From assembly GCA_002813285.1 (NCBI GenBank), contig PHTZ01000001.1, forward strand, positions 3,409,501-3,473,500: a stretch of DNA of 64,000 bases, given 5' to 3'. A program made the translations under genes and the position numbers. Each line of letters opens with the position of its first letter. The stretch's first letter is position 1. Shown one piece after another: positions 7,763-16,824 of the stretch. The DNA comes from Flavobacteriaceae bacterium MAR_2009_75 (GTDB taxonomy: Bacteria; Bacteroidota; Bacteroidia; Flavobacteriales; Flavobacteriaceae). The notes beneath the pieces were generated by a model. That model saw only the letters and a list, made by a program, of their open reading frames with translations, was not told the origin of the DNA and did not search any database.

Positions 7763-10180
7763 TCACATGCGATCACGCTCTTCCTGCGAACCTGTCTTCC
7801 GATTTCTTTTTTCCTTTACTTTTTGATTCCCGAACGGGAAGGAATAGGTCAACTGAAAGACCCTTTCCGAAAAATTATTTTTACCATAAGTATTTATTCC
7901 CAATTCGGGTTGGTCATATTCCCATTCATCTACACCGCCTGTGGCCGTGATGTCTTGTACGCTTAACGTTATTGAGCTCTCGTTCTTGAATTTTTTGCTA
8001 ATCCCAAAATTGATATAGTGGTGTATGTACTGCACTTGGTCTCCGTCTATGTGCGGACTCATATACCTGCCGTCGATGTTGGCGGTCCATGAGTTGTTCA
8101 ATTCAAAAATATTGGTAAGTTGGGCCGTAACGGTGAAGATGCCTTTTTCAAATGGTGAGGGCCTGTTCGATACATCTTTGACTTTTTTGTAGGCACCATC
8201 TAAATTCCAGTTCATTTTCCAGATTTTACTAATTTTTATCGGGAAGCTTATATTTAATAAGTACCCATCCATTCGGTCAAAATTAATGGGCATACTGGTC
8301 TGCAAGCCTCTTTCCTTATCAACGGTGTTGTAAAATGCGATGGTTCCATTGGCCCTATTGATTTCAAAAGCAATCAGAAGAGAATTATGATTGTACGCCA
8401 ATCTTGCCGCATTGGTAAACGATGGTCTAATGCGTGTATTTGAACTGACAAACAGTGAAGGGTCTATTAGAAAATAGAAACCGGCCAAATGAAAAAAGGA
8501 CGGGCGTTCGATACGTCGGTTCATAGATAAAGTAAGCGACTTGGTAGAATCAATAGCGTAACTTGTTCTGACGACCGGAAAGAGATTGTTGTAAGTAACG
8601 CTAAAGTCGTTCTCTCCCGAGGTATCATCGAGTTCATAATTATAATGCTCTAGTCGAAGGCCTAAATTGCTTTCCCATTTTCCACTCCATTTTTTGTAAA
8701 AGGAAGCATAGGCAGCCAAGACCTTTTCGGCAATATCATCGTTTGTAGAGAATGCTTCGTCGTCCTCAGAAATATCTGCTACTCTATTCTCAATCAGTGA
8801 TTCGGTATTAGAGTTGTTAAAGGTGCCCTTAAGGCCTGTTTCTAGCTTATGGCCCGCTTCGTTTTTCCATTCAAAATCTGCCTTGACCGTGCTAATTTTA
8901 AAATGTGATTCACGATTGGCGCTTGTTTTTTCAATAGATTCTTCAGGATTAAGATTATTTAAATCTGAAGAGTTTTGTACACCTAGTATCACCCTGTCAA
9001 CATCAATATTTAGGGAACTATCAGCACCAATTTTTCGAAAATAATTGAGATTGATGAAGGTGTTGCGATTCGGATTATTTATGTCAAGTAGAAATTGTGA
9101 TTCGGTATACGGTACCGCATTAACAGTGCCTTTAGATATACTGGAAAAATTATGGCCTCTCAAATTGTTTCTCGAATATCCAAAAAGCCCCCCGACAATA
9201 TTATTTTTATCAATTTCAAAATCGGCACCTACTGTAATACCTAACGAATTATTGGCGGGGTTTTCAAATCTCAACTTGTTCTCGTAGTAATAATTATCTC
9301 CTTGATATTCATAATTTCTATAATGGTTTACCGTCGCCTTAGGCATTCTGTTATGAAATCCGGTAACATTACCATAAATATTTATGCGATTGTTACGATA
9401 ATTCAGGTCGGTACTGCCGTTTAACTTTTCGCGTTGCCCCATACCGACGGTGAGGCTTGCGTTTCCGTTAAGACCATAGGTGTTATTTTCTTTCATAACA
9501 ATATGAATAATTCCGGAGGCATTATCGGAATCGTATTTTGCCCCGGGCTGATGTATGAGCTCAATACGGTCAATGTTTTCGGCCCGCATTCCCTTTAACT
9601 GCTGTATCAAATTAGCTTTGGGTATACGAGAGACCCTATCGTTTATCATAATCAATACTTCGCCCTTATTATTTACGCTTATACTGTTCGAATTCTCCTG
9701 TACAATTACTCCCGGTGCCTTTTGCAGTACTTGCAGCGCATTGTTTCCGCTAAAAGTGGGCTGTGCCCCGACATTCAGTATCAATCTGTCGCTTTTTTGT
9801 TGGTACATCGCTTTTTGGCCTACCACTTGAACGCCCTGCAATTGCTGATCCATAGTTGTCAACTGGATGGTTCCCATAGAGAGTTCTTTGGGATCGTTGA
9901 TCGATACTGGTCTGAAATAAGGTTCGTATCCCAAGAGCGAAATGTTGAGCACATAATTCCCTATCGGAATCCCTTCCATCTTAAAACGGCCTTTCGTATC
10001 AGTGGTTACTCCCTTAATCATAACGGAGTCGTGATGCTGCAATAAAAGCACATGGGCAAATGCCATTACTTCGTCTTGAGCATCAATTACTTGCCCAGTT
10101 ATAATTGCCTGCTGTGAAGAAAGTGGAAGCCATAGGAGCAATGTAATCCCCTTCAGATATTTGATTAAATACCGATGCAT
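7763..10180 (-). CDS. TonB-dependent receptor-like outer-membrane barrel protein (PF14905-type)
   Basis: Outer-membrane protein of 805 residues. After a signal peptide comes a carboxypeptidase-regulatory-like beta domain (about 25-110: GQVIDAQDEVMAFAHVLL, then TDTKGRFKMEGIPIGNY). A TonB plug domain follows (about 120-235: NALQVLQKAPGVIVQ, then VLIMINDRV and IELIHQPGAKYDSDNASGII). The rest, to the end, is a barrel of the outer-membrane-protein beta-barrel family. No SusD-like gene accompanies it, so it is unlikely to be a SusCD glycan importer. The substrate is unknown; peptides or metals are possible. Confidence 0.85.
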   Translation of the reverse strand: MHRYLIKYLKGITLLLWLPLSSQQAIITGQVIDAQDEVMAFAHVLLLQHHDSVMIKGVTTDTKGRFKMEGIPIGNYVLNISLLGYEPYFRPVSINDPKELSMGTIQLTTMDQQLQGVQVVGQKAMYQQKSDRLILNVGAQPTFSGNNALQVLQKAPGVIVQENSNSISVNNKGEVLIMINDRVSRIPKANLIQQLKGMRAENIDRIELIHQPGAKYDSDNASGIIHIVMKENNTYGLNGNASLTVGMGQREKLNGSTDLNYRNNRINIYGNVTGFHNRMPKATVNHYRNYEYQGDNYYYENKLRFENPANNSLGITVGADFEIDKNNIVGGLFGYSRNNLRGHNFSSISKGTVNAVPYTESQFLLDINNPNRNTFINLNYFRKIGADSSLNIDVDRVILGVQNSSDLNNLNPEESIEKTSANRESHFKISTVKADFEWKNEAGHKLETGLKGTFNNSNTESLIENRVADISEDDEAFSTNDDIAEKVLAAYASFYKKWSGKWESNLGLRLEHYNYELDDTSGENDFSVTYNNLFPVVRTSYAIDSTKSLTLSMNRRIERPSFFHLAGFYFLIDPSLFVSSNTRIRPSFTNAARLAYNHNSLLIAFEINRANGTIAFYNTVDKERGLQTSMPINFDRMDGYLLNISFPIKISKIWKMNWNLDGAYKKVKDVSNRPSPFEKGIFTVTAQLTNIFELNNSWTANIDGRYMSPHIDGDQVQYIHHYINFGISKKFKNESSITLSVQDITATGGVDEWEYDQPELGINTYGKNNFSERVFQLTYSFPFGNQKVKEKRNRKTGSQEERDRM

Positions 10181-10517
10181 ACTATTATCTTTAAAGGGGG
10201 CTAGAAATAGAAGTAGTACTACCTTCCAATTTCGGCCATCATATCCCCAATGTGGACAATGGCAACTGTAACTGGTTAACCCATTTAATATCGGTGGAAG
10301 TACTTTCCTTTAGGTAATTGATTGAAACATACGGTCATACCGCTATAATTCGGCAGTGCGTGCATTATCGTGGGTTTTACATTGTAGTCGGAATGTCTTT
10401 TTTATTCATTTTCACTCTAGTTGATCTTAACGTATTTCATTCTATGTCTATTTAATCGAGAGGTTCACCTATAGAACAATGGTTACTTAGAAACTGGGTA
10501 GTAAACCATCAACACTT
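10181..10517. other. Gene-free stretch upstream of the TonB receptor
   Basis: 337 bp, AT-rich, with no convincing ORF, hairpin or repeat. It should contain the receptor promoter, but I see no element clear enough to mark. Confidence 0.5.
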
Positions 10518-10949
10518 CTAATGCAAGTATTTCTTATAATAAGCAGCTTTTGAAAAATAAGCTAGATTTTCATAAAAACCTCTAGCTTTAGAGGTAGCCA
10601 ATGAAATCAAGACACAATCATTTGTCTTAGAAATTCTTTCAAATTCTAACATCAACTTTTTTCCAACACCAGTTCCCCTATTATTTGTGTCAACAACTAT
10701 TTCGTCGACATAAGCTGTTTTTCCGTTAGCGTAAATGGTTAGATGCAAATAACCGGATAGGTAACCTACAATCGCATTTTCAAACTCTGCAATTAAAATC
10801 TGGTGGTTTTTGTCAAGAACTAATTTTTGAAAATTCTTTTCCAATAATTCTTTTTTAATGGTGACCGATCGACTTAACTGAGTCGCTAGCGCATAAACCA
10901 TTTCTACATCATTTGTTCGAGCCTTTCTTATTTTGATATTCTGCTCCAT
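10518..10949 (-). CDS. GNAT-family N-acetyltransferase
   Basis: Predicted acetyl-CoA-dependent acetyltransferase of 143 residues, a single GNAT domain. The acetyl-CoA binding motif A is visible as DEIVVDTNNRGTGVGKKLM, with the pyrophosphate loop R-G-T-G-V-G. A later strand reads CVLISLATSKARGFYENLAYFSKAAYYKKY, the usual motif B. The acceptor substrate cannot be told. It lies 9 bp downstream of the acyl-CoA dehydrogenase gene on the same strand and may be read with it. Confidence 0.85.
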   Translation of the reverse strand: MEQNIKIRKARTNDVEMVYALATQLSRSVTIKKELLEKNFQKLVLDKNHQILIAEFENAIVGYLSGYLHLTIYANGKTAYVDEIVVDTNNRGTGVGKKLMLEFERISKTNDCVLISLATSKARGFYENLAYFSKAAYYKKYLH

Positions 10950-10958
10950 AAAATTCGA

Positions 10959-12155
10959 TTACCTAGGCTGAAAATCGGGATCAAGACCCAGCATTGCCTT
11001 GGCCAGAAATTCACGGGATAAGTAGCCGTTCGCTGGATGGATTTTACCTAAACGAGCATCGCGGAACAAACGTTCAAAACCTGCTTTTCGAAGCAGACCG
11101 TAGCCTCCCATAATATCCATAGCCTTATCAACAACCCGCCAAGAGCCTTCAACGGAACGGCATTTGGCCGCAACGATTTTTATGCCCCAAGCGGGACCAT
11201 AGTCTTTGCCCTCACTCCATTCACGGGCGATGGTATCTAAATGCGGACCGATACCTTCGATTTCCATGACCATTTCACCAACATCGTGCTGAATTACACC
11301 ATTATAGGCCATTGAGGGTCGATCAAAGGAAATTGACTTTTTCTTCGGTAACTTTTCTAAAACCAGGTCTAATACACGCTGTGCCAAGCCATAATAAACA
11401 TTTGCAAAGCCCATTAAGGCCCATACAAAAACGCCGAGTACAAAACCGTCCATACCCTTAAAACCGGTAGGTAGGCTTCTGACAATTAGTTCATTGGGCA
11501 CAAAGACTTCATTTAAAATGGTATCGTCAGATCGGGTGGCACGCATACCAAGCACATCGTCCCAAGATTTTTTGATTTCATAATTATCCGTATCTCTTGG
11601 CATAAAGGCATGTATAACCAGCGGATTCTCAGGGTCACTATTGTCTTGGCCATGAAAACCCAAATAATCCCATACGGGAGACAGACTGCCGAACATTTTA
11701 TGGCCGGTAAATTTATATCCGCCATCGACCTTTTCAGCCTTACAAGTGGAATACGTTGCCGGTGAATCGTTACCGGATTCGCCATGGCCTGCGGCAAACA
11801 CCTTTCCTTTTCCCGCTTCTTCCAAAAGCCACTGCATCGAAGTGTCGCCACCCCGCCATAGGTCTGCAACCAGCCCTGTCCAATAAATATGCATGTTCAG
11901 TGCTAGTGCCGTGGGCGCAGCATGATAAGCTAGTTTACGCGTGAGTTGCTCTACTTCGTCAAGCAACATACCATAGCCTCCAAATTCTTCCGGAACGGCA
12001 ATTAGTAGATACCCTGCTTCTTTAAGTTCATCAAAATCTTCCTGAAAAAACAGATTGTTGGCATCGTAATGTGCCGCTCGTTTCCCACAGTTTTCGAATA
12101 TAATTTCTAATTTTTCTAAGAGTTCCTCTTTATTAATTTCTTGTGTGTGTACCAT
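10959..12155 (-). CDS. Acyl-CoA dehydrogenase family flavoprotein
   Basis: FAD enzyme that introduces a double bond into an acyl-CoA or a related thioester. The 398-residue length is normal. The N-terminal helical domain carries LIAVPEEFGGYGM; the middle beta domain has GHKMFGSLSPVWDYLGFHG; the C-terminal helical domain ends with MDIMGGYGLLRKAGFERLFRDARLGKIHPANGY-type sequence, which is diagnostic of the family. The substrate chain is not predictable. An alpha/beta hydrolase lies 8 bp upstream on the same strand, and the GNAT gene follows, suggesting a three-gene unit. Confidence 0.88.
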   Translation of the reverse strand: MVHTQEINKEELLEKLEIIFENCGKRAAHYDANNLFFQEDFDELKEAGYLLIAVPEEFGGYGMLLDEVEQLTRKLAYHAAPTALALNMHIYWTGLVADLWRGGDTSMQWLLEEAGKGKVFAAGHGESGNDSPATYSTCKAEKVDGGYKFTGHKMFGSLSPVWDYLGFHGQDNSDPENPLVIHAFMPRDTDNYEIKKSWDDVLGMRATRSDDTILNEVFVPNELIVRSLPTGFKGMDGFVLGVFVWALMGFANVYYGLAQRVLDLVLEKLPKKKSISFDRPSMAYNGVIQHDVGEMVMEIEGIGPHLDTIAREWSEGKDYGPAWGIKIVAAKCRSVEGSWRVVDKAMDIMGGYGLLRKAGFERLFRDARLGKIHPANGYLSREFLAKAMLGLDPDFQPR

Positions 12156-12163
12156 GAGTTTTT

Positions 12164-13132
12164 TTAATTTTTAGCTATAAAGTTGAATACTATTGTATTA
12201 AATTCTTCAGGGTTTTCTACTTGCAACCCATGAGATGCTTTTGGCAATATTTTAAGCTCATTATTTGGTAAGAGGGTGACTAATGTGTCGATGATTTCAC
12301 CAAAAAATCGTGGTGAATGTTCGCCTTTAATCAACAATGTGGGAGCATTCAGTTGTTCGACTTCATTCGTAGATATTGGCGTCCAATTATTCTTAGAAAT
12401 AAATCCTCCTTCCGATTCAGTAGTATTTTGCAACCACTGATTTCTAATTTCCTGTGGCACCTTACTATAAAAATCTTTACTACCCATTACTCCTGCTACA
12501 AAAGTGGCAACTGCCGAATCTTTTTGTTGTTGGGCAAAGAATTTTGTGGCAGGCAGAATAACCGTATTATTAATATCTGAAATCAACGAATCGCCTTCTT
12601 TCGACCCTGCCATTAAAGGTGCAACGGCAGGCTCGCCCAACACCATACTTAAAACTAATTCTGGATGGTCAATGGCTGTTTTCAGAACGGTATATCCTCC
12701 CCAAGAGTGGCCAACAAGATGTGCCGATCCTAAGTCTAATTTTTTTAATAGCTGAGCAAGATCTTTCGCATGTTGTCCTGCAGAATAATCGAGTGTATCC
12801 GATAACGGTTGGGCATTTGGCCATGCGTAACGACGACTATATGCAATAACTCGATACTTGCTCGCGAACGTATCAATTTGATTTTGCCAAGCTCTATAAT
12901 CTCCAATACTGCCATGAACGAACACCACTGGTTCTCCTTTTCCAATATCTACATAATGTAAGGTATCACCATTGATGGCTATCGGCTTAAGTTCGTAGGT
13001 ATTGGATTGGTTTTGAATTGCTACTTCTACAGCTTTCTTCTCAACAACAGTTTCTTTTGTTTTGTGATTACGGCATGCACCGGTAAACAACAAAACAGTT
13101 AAAAAGGTAAATAGGGTTACAATGTTTTTCAC
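12164..13132 (-). CDS. Alpha/beta hydrolase lipoprotein
   Basis: Serine hydrolase of 322 residues, exported and lipid-anchored: the signal peptide ends in lipobox FTGAC (Cys20). The fold begins at LHYVDIGKGEPVVFVHGSIGDYRAW (oxyanion-side HG). The nucleophile elbow is GHSWGG and the catalytic His is in KASHGLQVENPEEF. At the usual acid position the text reads GEHSP rather than GxxDP, so the acid may come from elsewhere. It is the first gene of a possible unit with the acyl-CoA dehydrogenase and the acetyltransferase. A TetR-type palindrome lies about 190 bp upstream. Confidence 0.82.
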   Translation of the reverse strand: MKNIVTLFTFLTVLLFTGACRNHKTKETVVEKKAVEVAIQNQSNTYELKPIAINGDTLHYVDIGKGEPVVFVHGSIGDYRAWQNQIDTFASKYRVIAYSRRYAWPNAQPLSDTLDYSAGQHAKDLAQLLKKLDLGSAHLVGHSWGGYTVLKTAIDHPELVLSMVLGEPAVAPLMAGSKEGDSLISDINNTVILPATKFFAQQQKDSAVATFVAGVMGSKDFYSKVPQEIRNQWLQNTTESEGGFISKNNWTPISTNEVEQLNAPTLLIKGEHSPRFFGEIIDTLVTLLPNNELKILPKASHGLQVENPEEFNTIVFNFIAKN

Positions 13133-13578
13133 ATCTCTTAATTTTTGGTTTTAGTCATTTCTGCTTGAAAGATTTTAATACTTAAAAGCATAATGCCATA
13201 GTAAACTGTACTAAGGGAGGGGGAGTTTCGAACCATTTCGGCATACTAATAACCCAAATAGTTCATTTCCATAAAATTACATAACTAACCCCTTTAACAA
13301 TGTAAGTTTTGTACCTAATGATGAAACATATGTCTCATCTGGGCTAGCCTGTGTTCAATACAATTAGAGTCGAACAAGTACTTTCTTATAAAAAATACCA
13401 ATTGCCATTATAAGCACGAACCAACCAAAACTTTTTTGAGTTTTTCACAGTCTATGAATGTAAAATAGGTATAGACCCAAAATATTCCTTTTGTGTACGA
13501 GGGGGTTCAATGCTTATCACTTATCCTTTTTACCATTGATAGATCGAGAGGCGATCAACCGCCCCCTAAATACTAGAT
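13133..13578. other. Gene-free stretch containing a third TetR-type palindrome
   Basis: 446 bp with no supported ORF. The only structured element I see is the 16-bp dyad at 13322-13337, described separately. Confidence 0.5.
13322..13337. promoter_or_regulatory. Possible distal operator of the TetR regulator
   Basis: TGAAACATATGTCTCA matches the site before tetR at 13 of 16 positions and keeps the same right half (TGTCTCA). It is about 190 bp upstream of the hydrolase start at 13132. Confidence 0.4.
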
Positions 13579-14091
13579 TTACAATAAATTACCTTCGGTG
13601 TCGATATTTAAGGTTTTTTTAAATTGCTCTTTTTGTACTTGTATTTTGTACATTTTCTTTGTTCCCCTCTTATGGTGGTAAGAAACTAGGTAGGTATTGT
13701 TCAACATTGTGCAACCCGGATATTCCATATAAACCCTATTTCTTACGGCCGTTGGTAACATTAGGTTTTTATAACTTTCACTGGTAAACAGAATTTTACC
13801 ATTAAGGCCATAGGTAACCATAAGGTTATCGTTGTCTTGCGAAAATTTGATTTTGTTCACCTCTCCGGTATCGCCATAGAAAAGTGATTTCTTAATATTG
13901 TATCTCGATGCCTTCTTTTCCAAAGTAAATACGCGCGAAGAAATGGCACCGCCCCTAACATTATCTAAATACTGTTGATTTACAGTAGCAGTATCATTAA
14001 TTTTTTCTTCTATTGGAAGTTCTAGTGGATTTTGTGCTAACCCCAGGCTGGCAAGACCCATACACAGTGTGCCGATTAAAGACTTACTCAT
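13579..14091 (-). CDS. Secreted protein of unknown function
   Basis: Not recognised. From the ATG at 14091 the 170-residue protein starts with a clean signal peptide (MSKSLIGTLCMGLASLGLAQ). The mature part is basic and mixed alpha/beta, with a phrase like GLNGKILFTSESYKNLMLP; its C-terminus is Lys-rich. An alternative ATG at 14139 would add 16 residues and disrupt the signal peptide. It stands alone, with gaps of more than 250 bp on both sides, so no context helps to assign a role. Confidence 0.6.
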   Translation of the reverse strand: MSKSLIGTLCMGLASLGLAQNPLELPIEEKINDTATVNQQYLDNVRGGAISSRVFTLEKKASRYNIKKSLFYGDTGEVNKIKFSQDNDNLMVTYGLNGKILFTSESYKNLMLPTAVRNRVYMEYPGCTMLNNTYLVSYHHKRGTKKMYKIQVQKEQFKKTLNIDTEGNLL

Positions 14092-14354
14092 GATATATAG
14101 TTTTAAATTAATATACTGTTTGATTGGGGGGCGATTCATTATCTTGGATGCTTGATTTACATCGGATTTGGAACGATGGAAAGGGGAAGTTTAACAAGCA
14201 AGATTACCCATGACCCTAAATCGAATCACTATTGTAAAACTACAATGGAAAATAGGAGAAAAGTGTAAGTCTTATTTCAAAAGTTCGCACTTTTGAACCT
14301 CGTCTGTAATTTCTGGTTCTAAAAGTGAAACGAATGGTTCATTGTGTAAGTGGT

Positions 14355-15440
14355 CTATAGAATAGCGGTGTTTGAGAGCTTCAAAAACTGTGTTGGTAAG
14401 ATGTCATACCTTTTTCTAAAGACACGGGTAAAATAAGTAGGGCTATTAAAACCAAGGTCATAAGCTATTTCTGCGATGGTTTTACCATTCTTTTTTAAGG
14501 CTTTTAAAGATCTGCGTAGGCGCATTTCACGAATTAAGGTATTGGGCGACATACCCGTAAGCGATTTTATTTTTCTATAGGTTTGGGCCTTGCTCAAACC
14601 TAAGAGTTGGCCAAGGTCATCACTTTTAAAACTTGAATTGTTGAATTCACTATTCAGAATTTTAAACAATTTTTCGCAGAAAGAAAAATCTGTGGCGTTA
14701 ACGATTTTCACGTGCGCATGATTTACCTTGGGCGTGTTGGATTCTTTCTGTGAAAGCGCTTGCGTAATCGCATCTAAATAGACTACTTTACTCAGACCGA
14801 TCCAACATAAGGTTCGTACCCTATTTTTGGTTTCTTCGAACAAATCTATACCCTTTTCATCTACAGGATTTCCGCTGACTAAAGCTAGTCGGTATTCAAA
14901 ATTGTCGGGAATAGTCTGCAATAAATTTCCTATGGCCATGGCAGCAATAATCGCATCGGAAGCGAGAAGAAATGAAGCCATTGTTTCATCATCGTTTGGC
15001 TGGCGAACTATTTGACCGTTAAATTTTTCTATCAGATGCTTAGTTTCCTTAATATAATGCCGGTATTTTCCTGAAAAGTCAGAAGTGTTGATCAACATAA
15101 TGGTTCTGAAGCCAGTATCTAGATTTCCGTCTGTCGTATAGGCCAAATCATTCTTTTGTGTGCTACCGCGAGACATGAATATGTTATACTCATCATCGGA
15201 TACCTCGATGATATTACAGGCCGTCATGCCGTGGGATTCTTCATGTGTTTTGTGGCAGGCTTCCTTATTGGGGCCTTCCATCAGGCAAAACACCATTTTA
15301 TCTTCTTCGTTTACCCAATATTTACGTTGTATTACCCCAAAACTTTCCTGTATGGCCAAATCATGCATATGAGCCTTTATCACGTCTTCGACCGTAAAGT
15401 CATCGGAATCGACCTTGTGTATGTCCATATATAGCGGCAT
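14355..15440 (-). CDS. DUF4242 / cyclase-like / AraC three-domain regulator, copy 1
   Basis: Transcription regulator of 361 residues. Residues about 1-85 form a DUF4242 domain (MPLYMDIHKVDSDD, then AHMHDLAIQ, FCLMEGPNKEACHKTHEESHG). Residues about 105-240 resemble a class III nucleotide-cyclase fold, but with the metal and catalytic residues lost, so a sensing role is more likely than catalysis. The C-terminus (about 250-355) is an AraC-type double helix-turn-helix (LLGLSKAQTYRKIKSLTGMSPNTLIREMRL and IAYDLGFNSPTYFTRVFRKRYDILP). It is 20 bp downstream of a paralogue of the same design. Confidence 0.8.
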   Translation of the reverse strand: MPLYMDIHKVDSDDFTVEDVIKAHMHDLAIQESFGVIQRKYWVNEEDKMVFCLMEGPNKEACHKTHEESHGMTACNIIEVSDDEYNIFMSRGSTQKNDLAYTTDGNLDTGFRTIMLINTSDFSGKYRHYIKETKHLIEKFNGQIVRQPNDDETMASFLLASDAIIAAMAIGNLLQTIPDNFEYRLALVSGNPVDEKGIDLFEETKNRVRTLCWIGLSKVVYLDAITQALSQKESNTPKVNHAHVKIVNATDFSFCEKLFKILNSEFNNSSFKSDDLGQLLGLSKAQTYRKIKSLTGMSPNTLIREMRLRRSLKALKKNGKTIAEIAYDLGFNSPTYFTRVFRKRYDILPTQFLKLSNTAIL

Positions 15441-15460
15441 AATCGTATCTTTTTTAAATT

Positions 15461-16567
15461 CTACGTTTGTAATTTAGCATATTTCAAAGGAAGCAGGCCA
15501 AATCGTTTTTGAAAACATTTTATAAAATAGGAAGGACTGTTAAAACCTGCATCAAAAGTTGTCTGGGAAACATTCTGCCCTTCTTTCCCTAACAATTCCA
15601 AAGACTTCAGCAATCGATATTCCCGTAATAGGGCATTGGGCGATTTGTTGGTAAACCCTGTACATTTTCGGTAGAGCTGTGATCTACTTATGGAAAGCTT
15701 TTCGCAAAAGTCTTCGATACCAAATTCAGGTTTCTGCCAATTCTCATCAAGAATATGAATAATGTGTTCCAATGATTTTTCTTCCGACGCGCCCAGCCTT
15801 TTAATATTGTCTTGTATGTTTTCGTTCTTTCGCAAATCCGGTTTGTAAAGATCACTTACTATAGATGACATTATAATCTGATTTTTATGATCAAGGGTGC
15901 AGAGGTATTGTGCGAATTGCACTGTTTTTCCGAATATGGTATTGCTTTGATCAACCGGAAGACCTGCATGAAGACCCATTCGTAGGTCAATAAGTTCAGT
16001 GGCTACGTGCAGGGCTTTCTGAATGGCTATGACACAATCAACCGCTAGAGATACCGATGTAAAAGAAACAACAAAGACTTCCCCTTTCATTTCCACTTCG
16101 CTGCCTTCATGTTTTTGTATCTGTTCTCTGACAGTATCGTAATACAATGAGAATAACCGTTTGGTTCTATTTTTTCCCAGATTATGAAGCAGCAGTCTTT
16201 CATCTTTTGTCTTGATGGCCAAGATGACCCTGAAGGCCGGATCGTTGAATATTTTAAGGCCTGGTACGCTAGGATCAAAATAAGGTTCGGGGTCGGCAAT
16301 CCTTCCTAAGAAGGCTTCGACAACCTGACCGTTAACCGGGATAATCTCATGGGGTACCAGCCCGTGGGCATGATCGTGCATTTGGCGAACCGCCTCTTCG
16401 TTCGGGGCATCGATTAGACAGAATACCCTTCCCCTATGCTCATCAATCCAGTAGGTCAAATTTCGGCATCCAAACTGATTTTGAATACCAAGATCCTTTT
16501 TATGCGCCTCTGCGGCATGTTTCGCCTCGACGCCCGGAACAATATGTGAATCCATATATATTGGCAT
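15461..16567 (-). CDS. DUF4242 / cyclase-like / AraC three-domain regulator, copy 2
   Basis: A 368-residue paralogue of the gene just downstream. The DUF4242 domain is more typical here (MPIYMDSHIVPGVEAKHAAEAH, FGCRNLTYWID, RVFCLIDAPNEEAV). The middle domain is closer to true class III cyclases: EVEMKGEVFVVSFTSVSLAVDC stands where a GDG-type loop is usual, then LRMGLHAGLPV and FGKTVQFAQYLC. The metal Asp residues seem absent. The AraC domain runs from about 255 to the end (FCEKLSISRSQLYRKCTGF, FDAGFNSPSYFIKCFQKRFGLLP). The octamer TTGATTCA occurs three times upstream and could be the autoregulatory site. Confidence 0.8.
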   Translation of the reverse strand: MPIYMDSHIVPGVEAKHAAEAHKKDLGIQNQFGCRNLTYWIDEHRGRVFCLIDAPNEEAVRQMHDHAHGLVPHEIIPVNGQVVEAFLGRIADPEPYFDPSVPGLKIFNDPAFRVILAIKTKDERLLLHNLGKNRTKRLFSLYYDTVREQIQKHEGSEVEMKGEVFVVSFTSVSLAVDCVIAIQKALHVATELIDLRMGLHAGLPVDQSNTIFGKTVQFAQYLCTLDHKNQIIMSSIVSDLYKPDLRKNENIQDNIKRLGASEEKSLEHIIHILDENWQKPEFGIEDFCEKLSISRSQLYRKCTGFTNKSPNALLREYRLLKSLELLGKEGQNVSQTTFDAGFNSPSYFIKCFQKRFGLLPLKYAKLQT

Positions 16568-16592
16568 GGCTAACAGTTTTAAAATAAAAATT

Positions 16593-16683
16593 TTGATTCA
16601 ACGGGGAGGGGAATAGTATAAATATACGGATTGTCAAGCTGATAAATCGAATTTTTGATTCAATTTATGTCAGAATTGATTCA
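16593..16683. promoter_or_regulatory. Three direct octamers upstream of the AraC-type pair
   Basis: TTGATTCA occurs at 16593, 16655 and 16676 in the same orientation. The last two are 21 bp apart, two helical turns, as AraC-type proteins often bind. The cluster lies between the regulator start at 16567 and the next gene. Confidence 0.4.
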
Positions 16684-16740
16684 TATTCAGAAAGATAGAT
16701 TGTAGTTGCATATTTTTTATGCTAAGAATAAATCTATGAA

Positions 16741-16776
16741 TGAAAAATGGCGCCCAAAGTTAGGCGCCATTTTTCA
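16741..16776. terminator. Strong hairpin terminator downstream of the pirin gene
   Basis: A perfect 14-bp stem (TGAAAAATGGCGCC with GGCGCCATTTTTCA) with an 8-base loop. On the minus strand it follows the pirin stop at 16825 and separates that gene group from the AraC pair. Confidence 0.88.
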
Positions 16777-16824
16777 AATCATAATTTCGATCCTTATATT
16801 ATAGGTATAGCGAACATTTGTCGA

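Noticed and set aside
15156-15434. 92-residue plus-strand ORF
   Set aside because: Lies inside the well-supported DUF4242/AraC gene on the minus strand.
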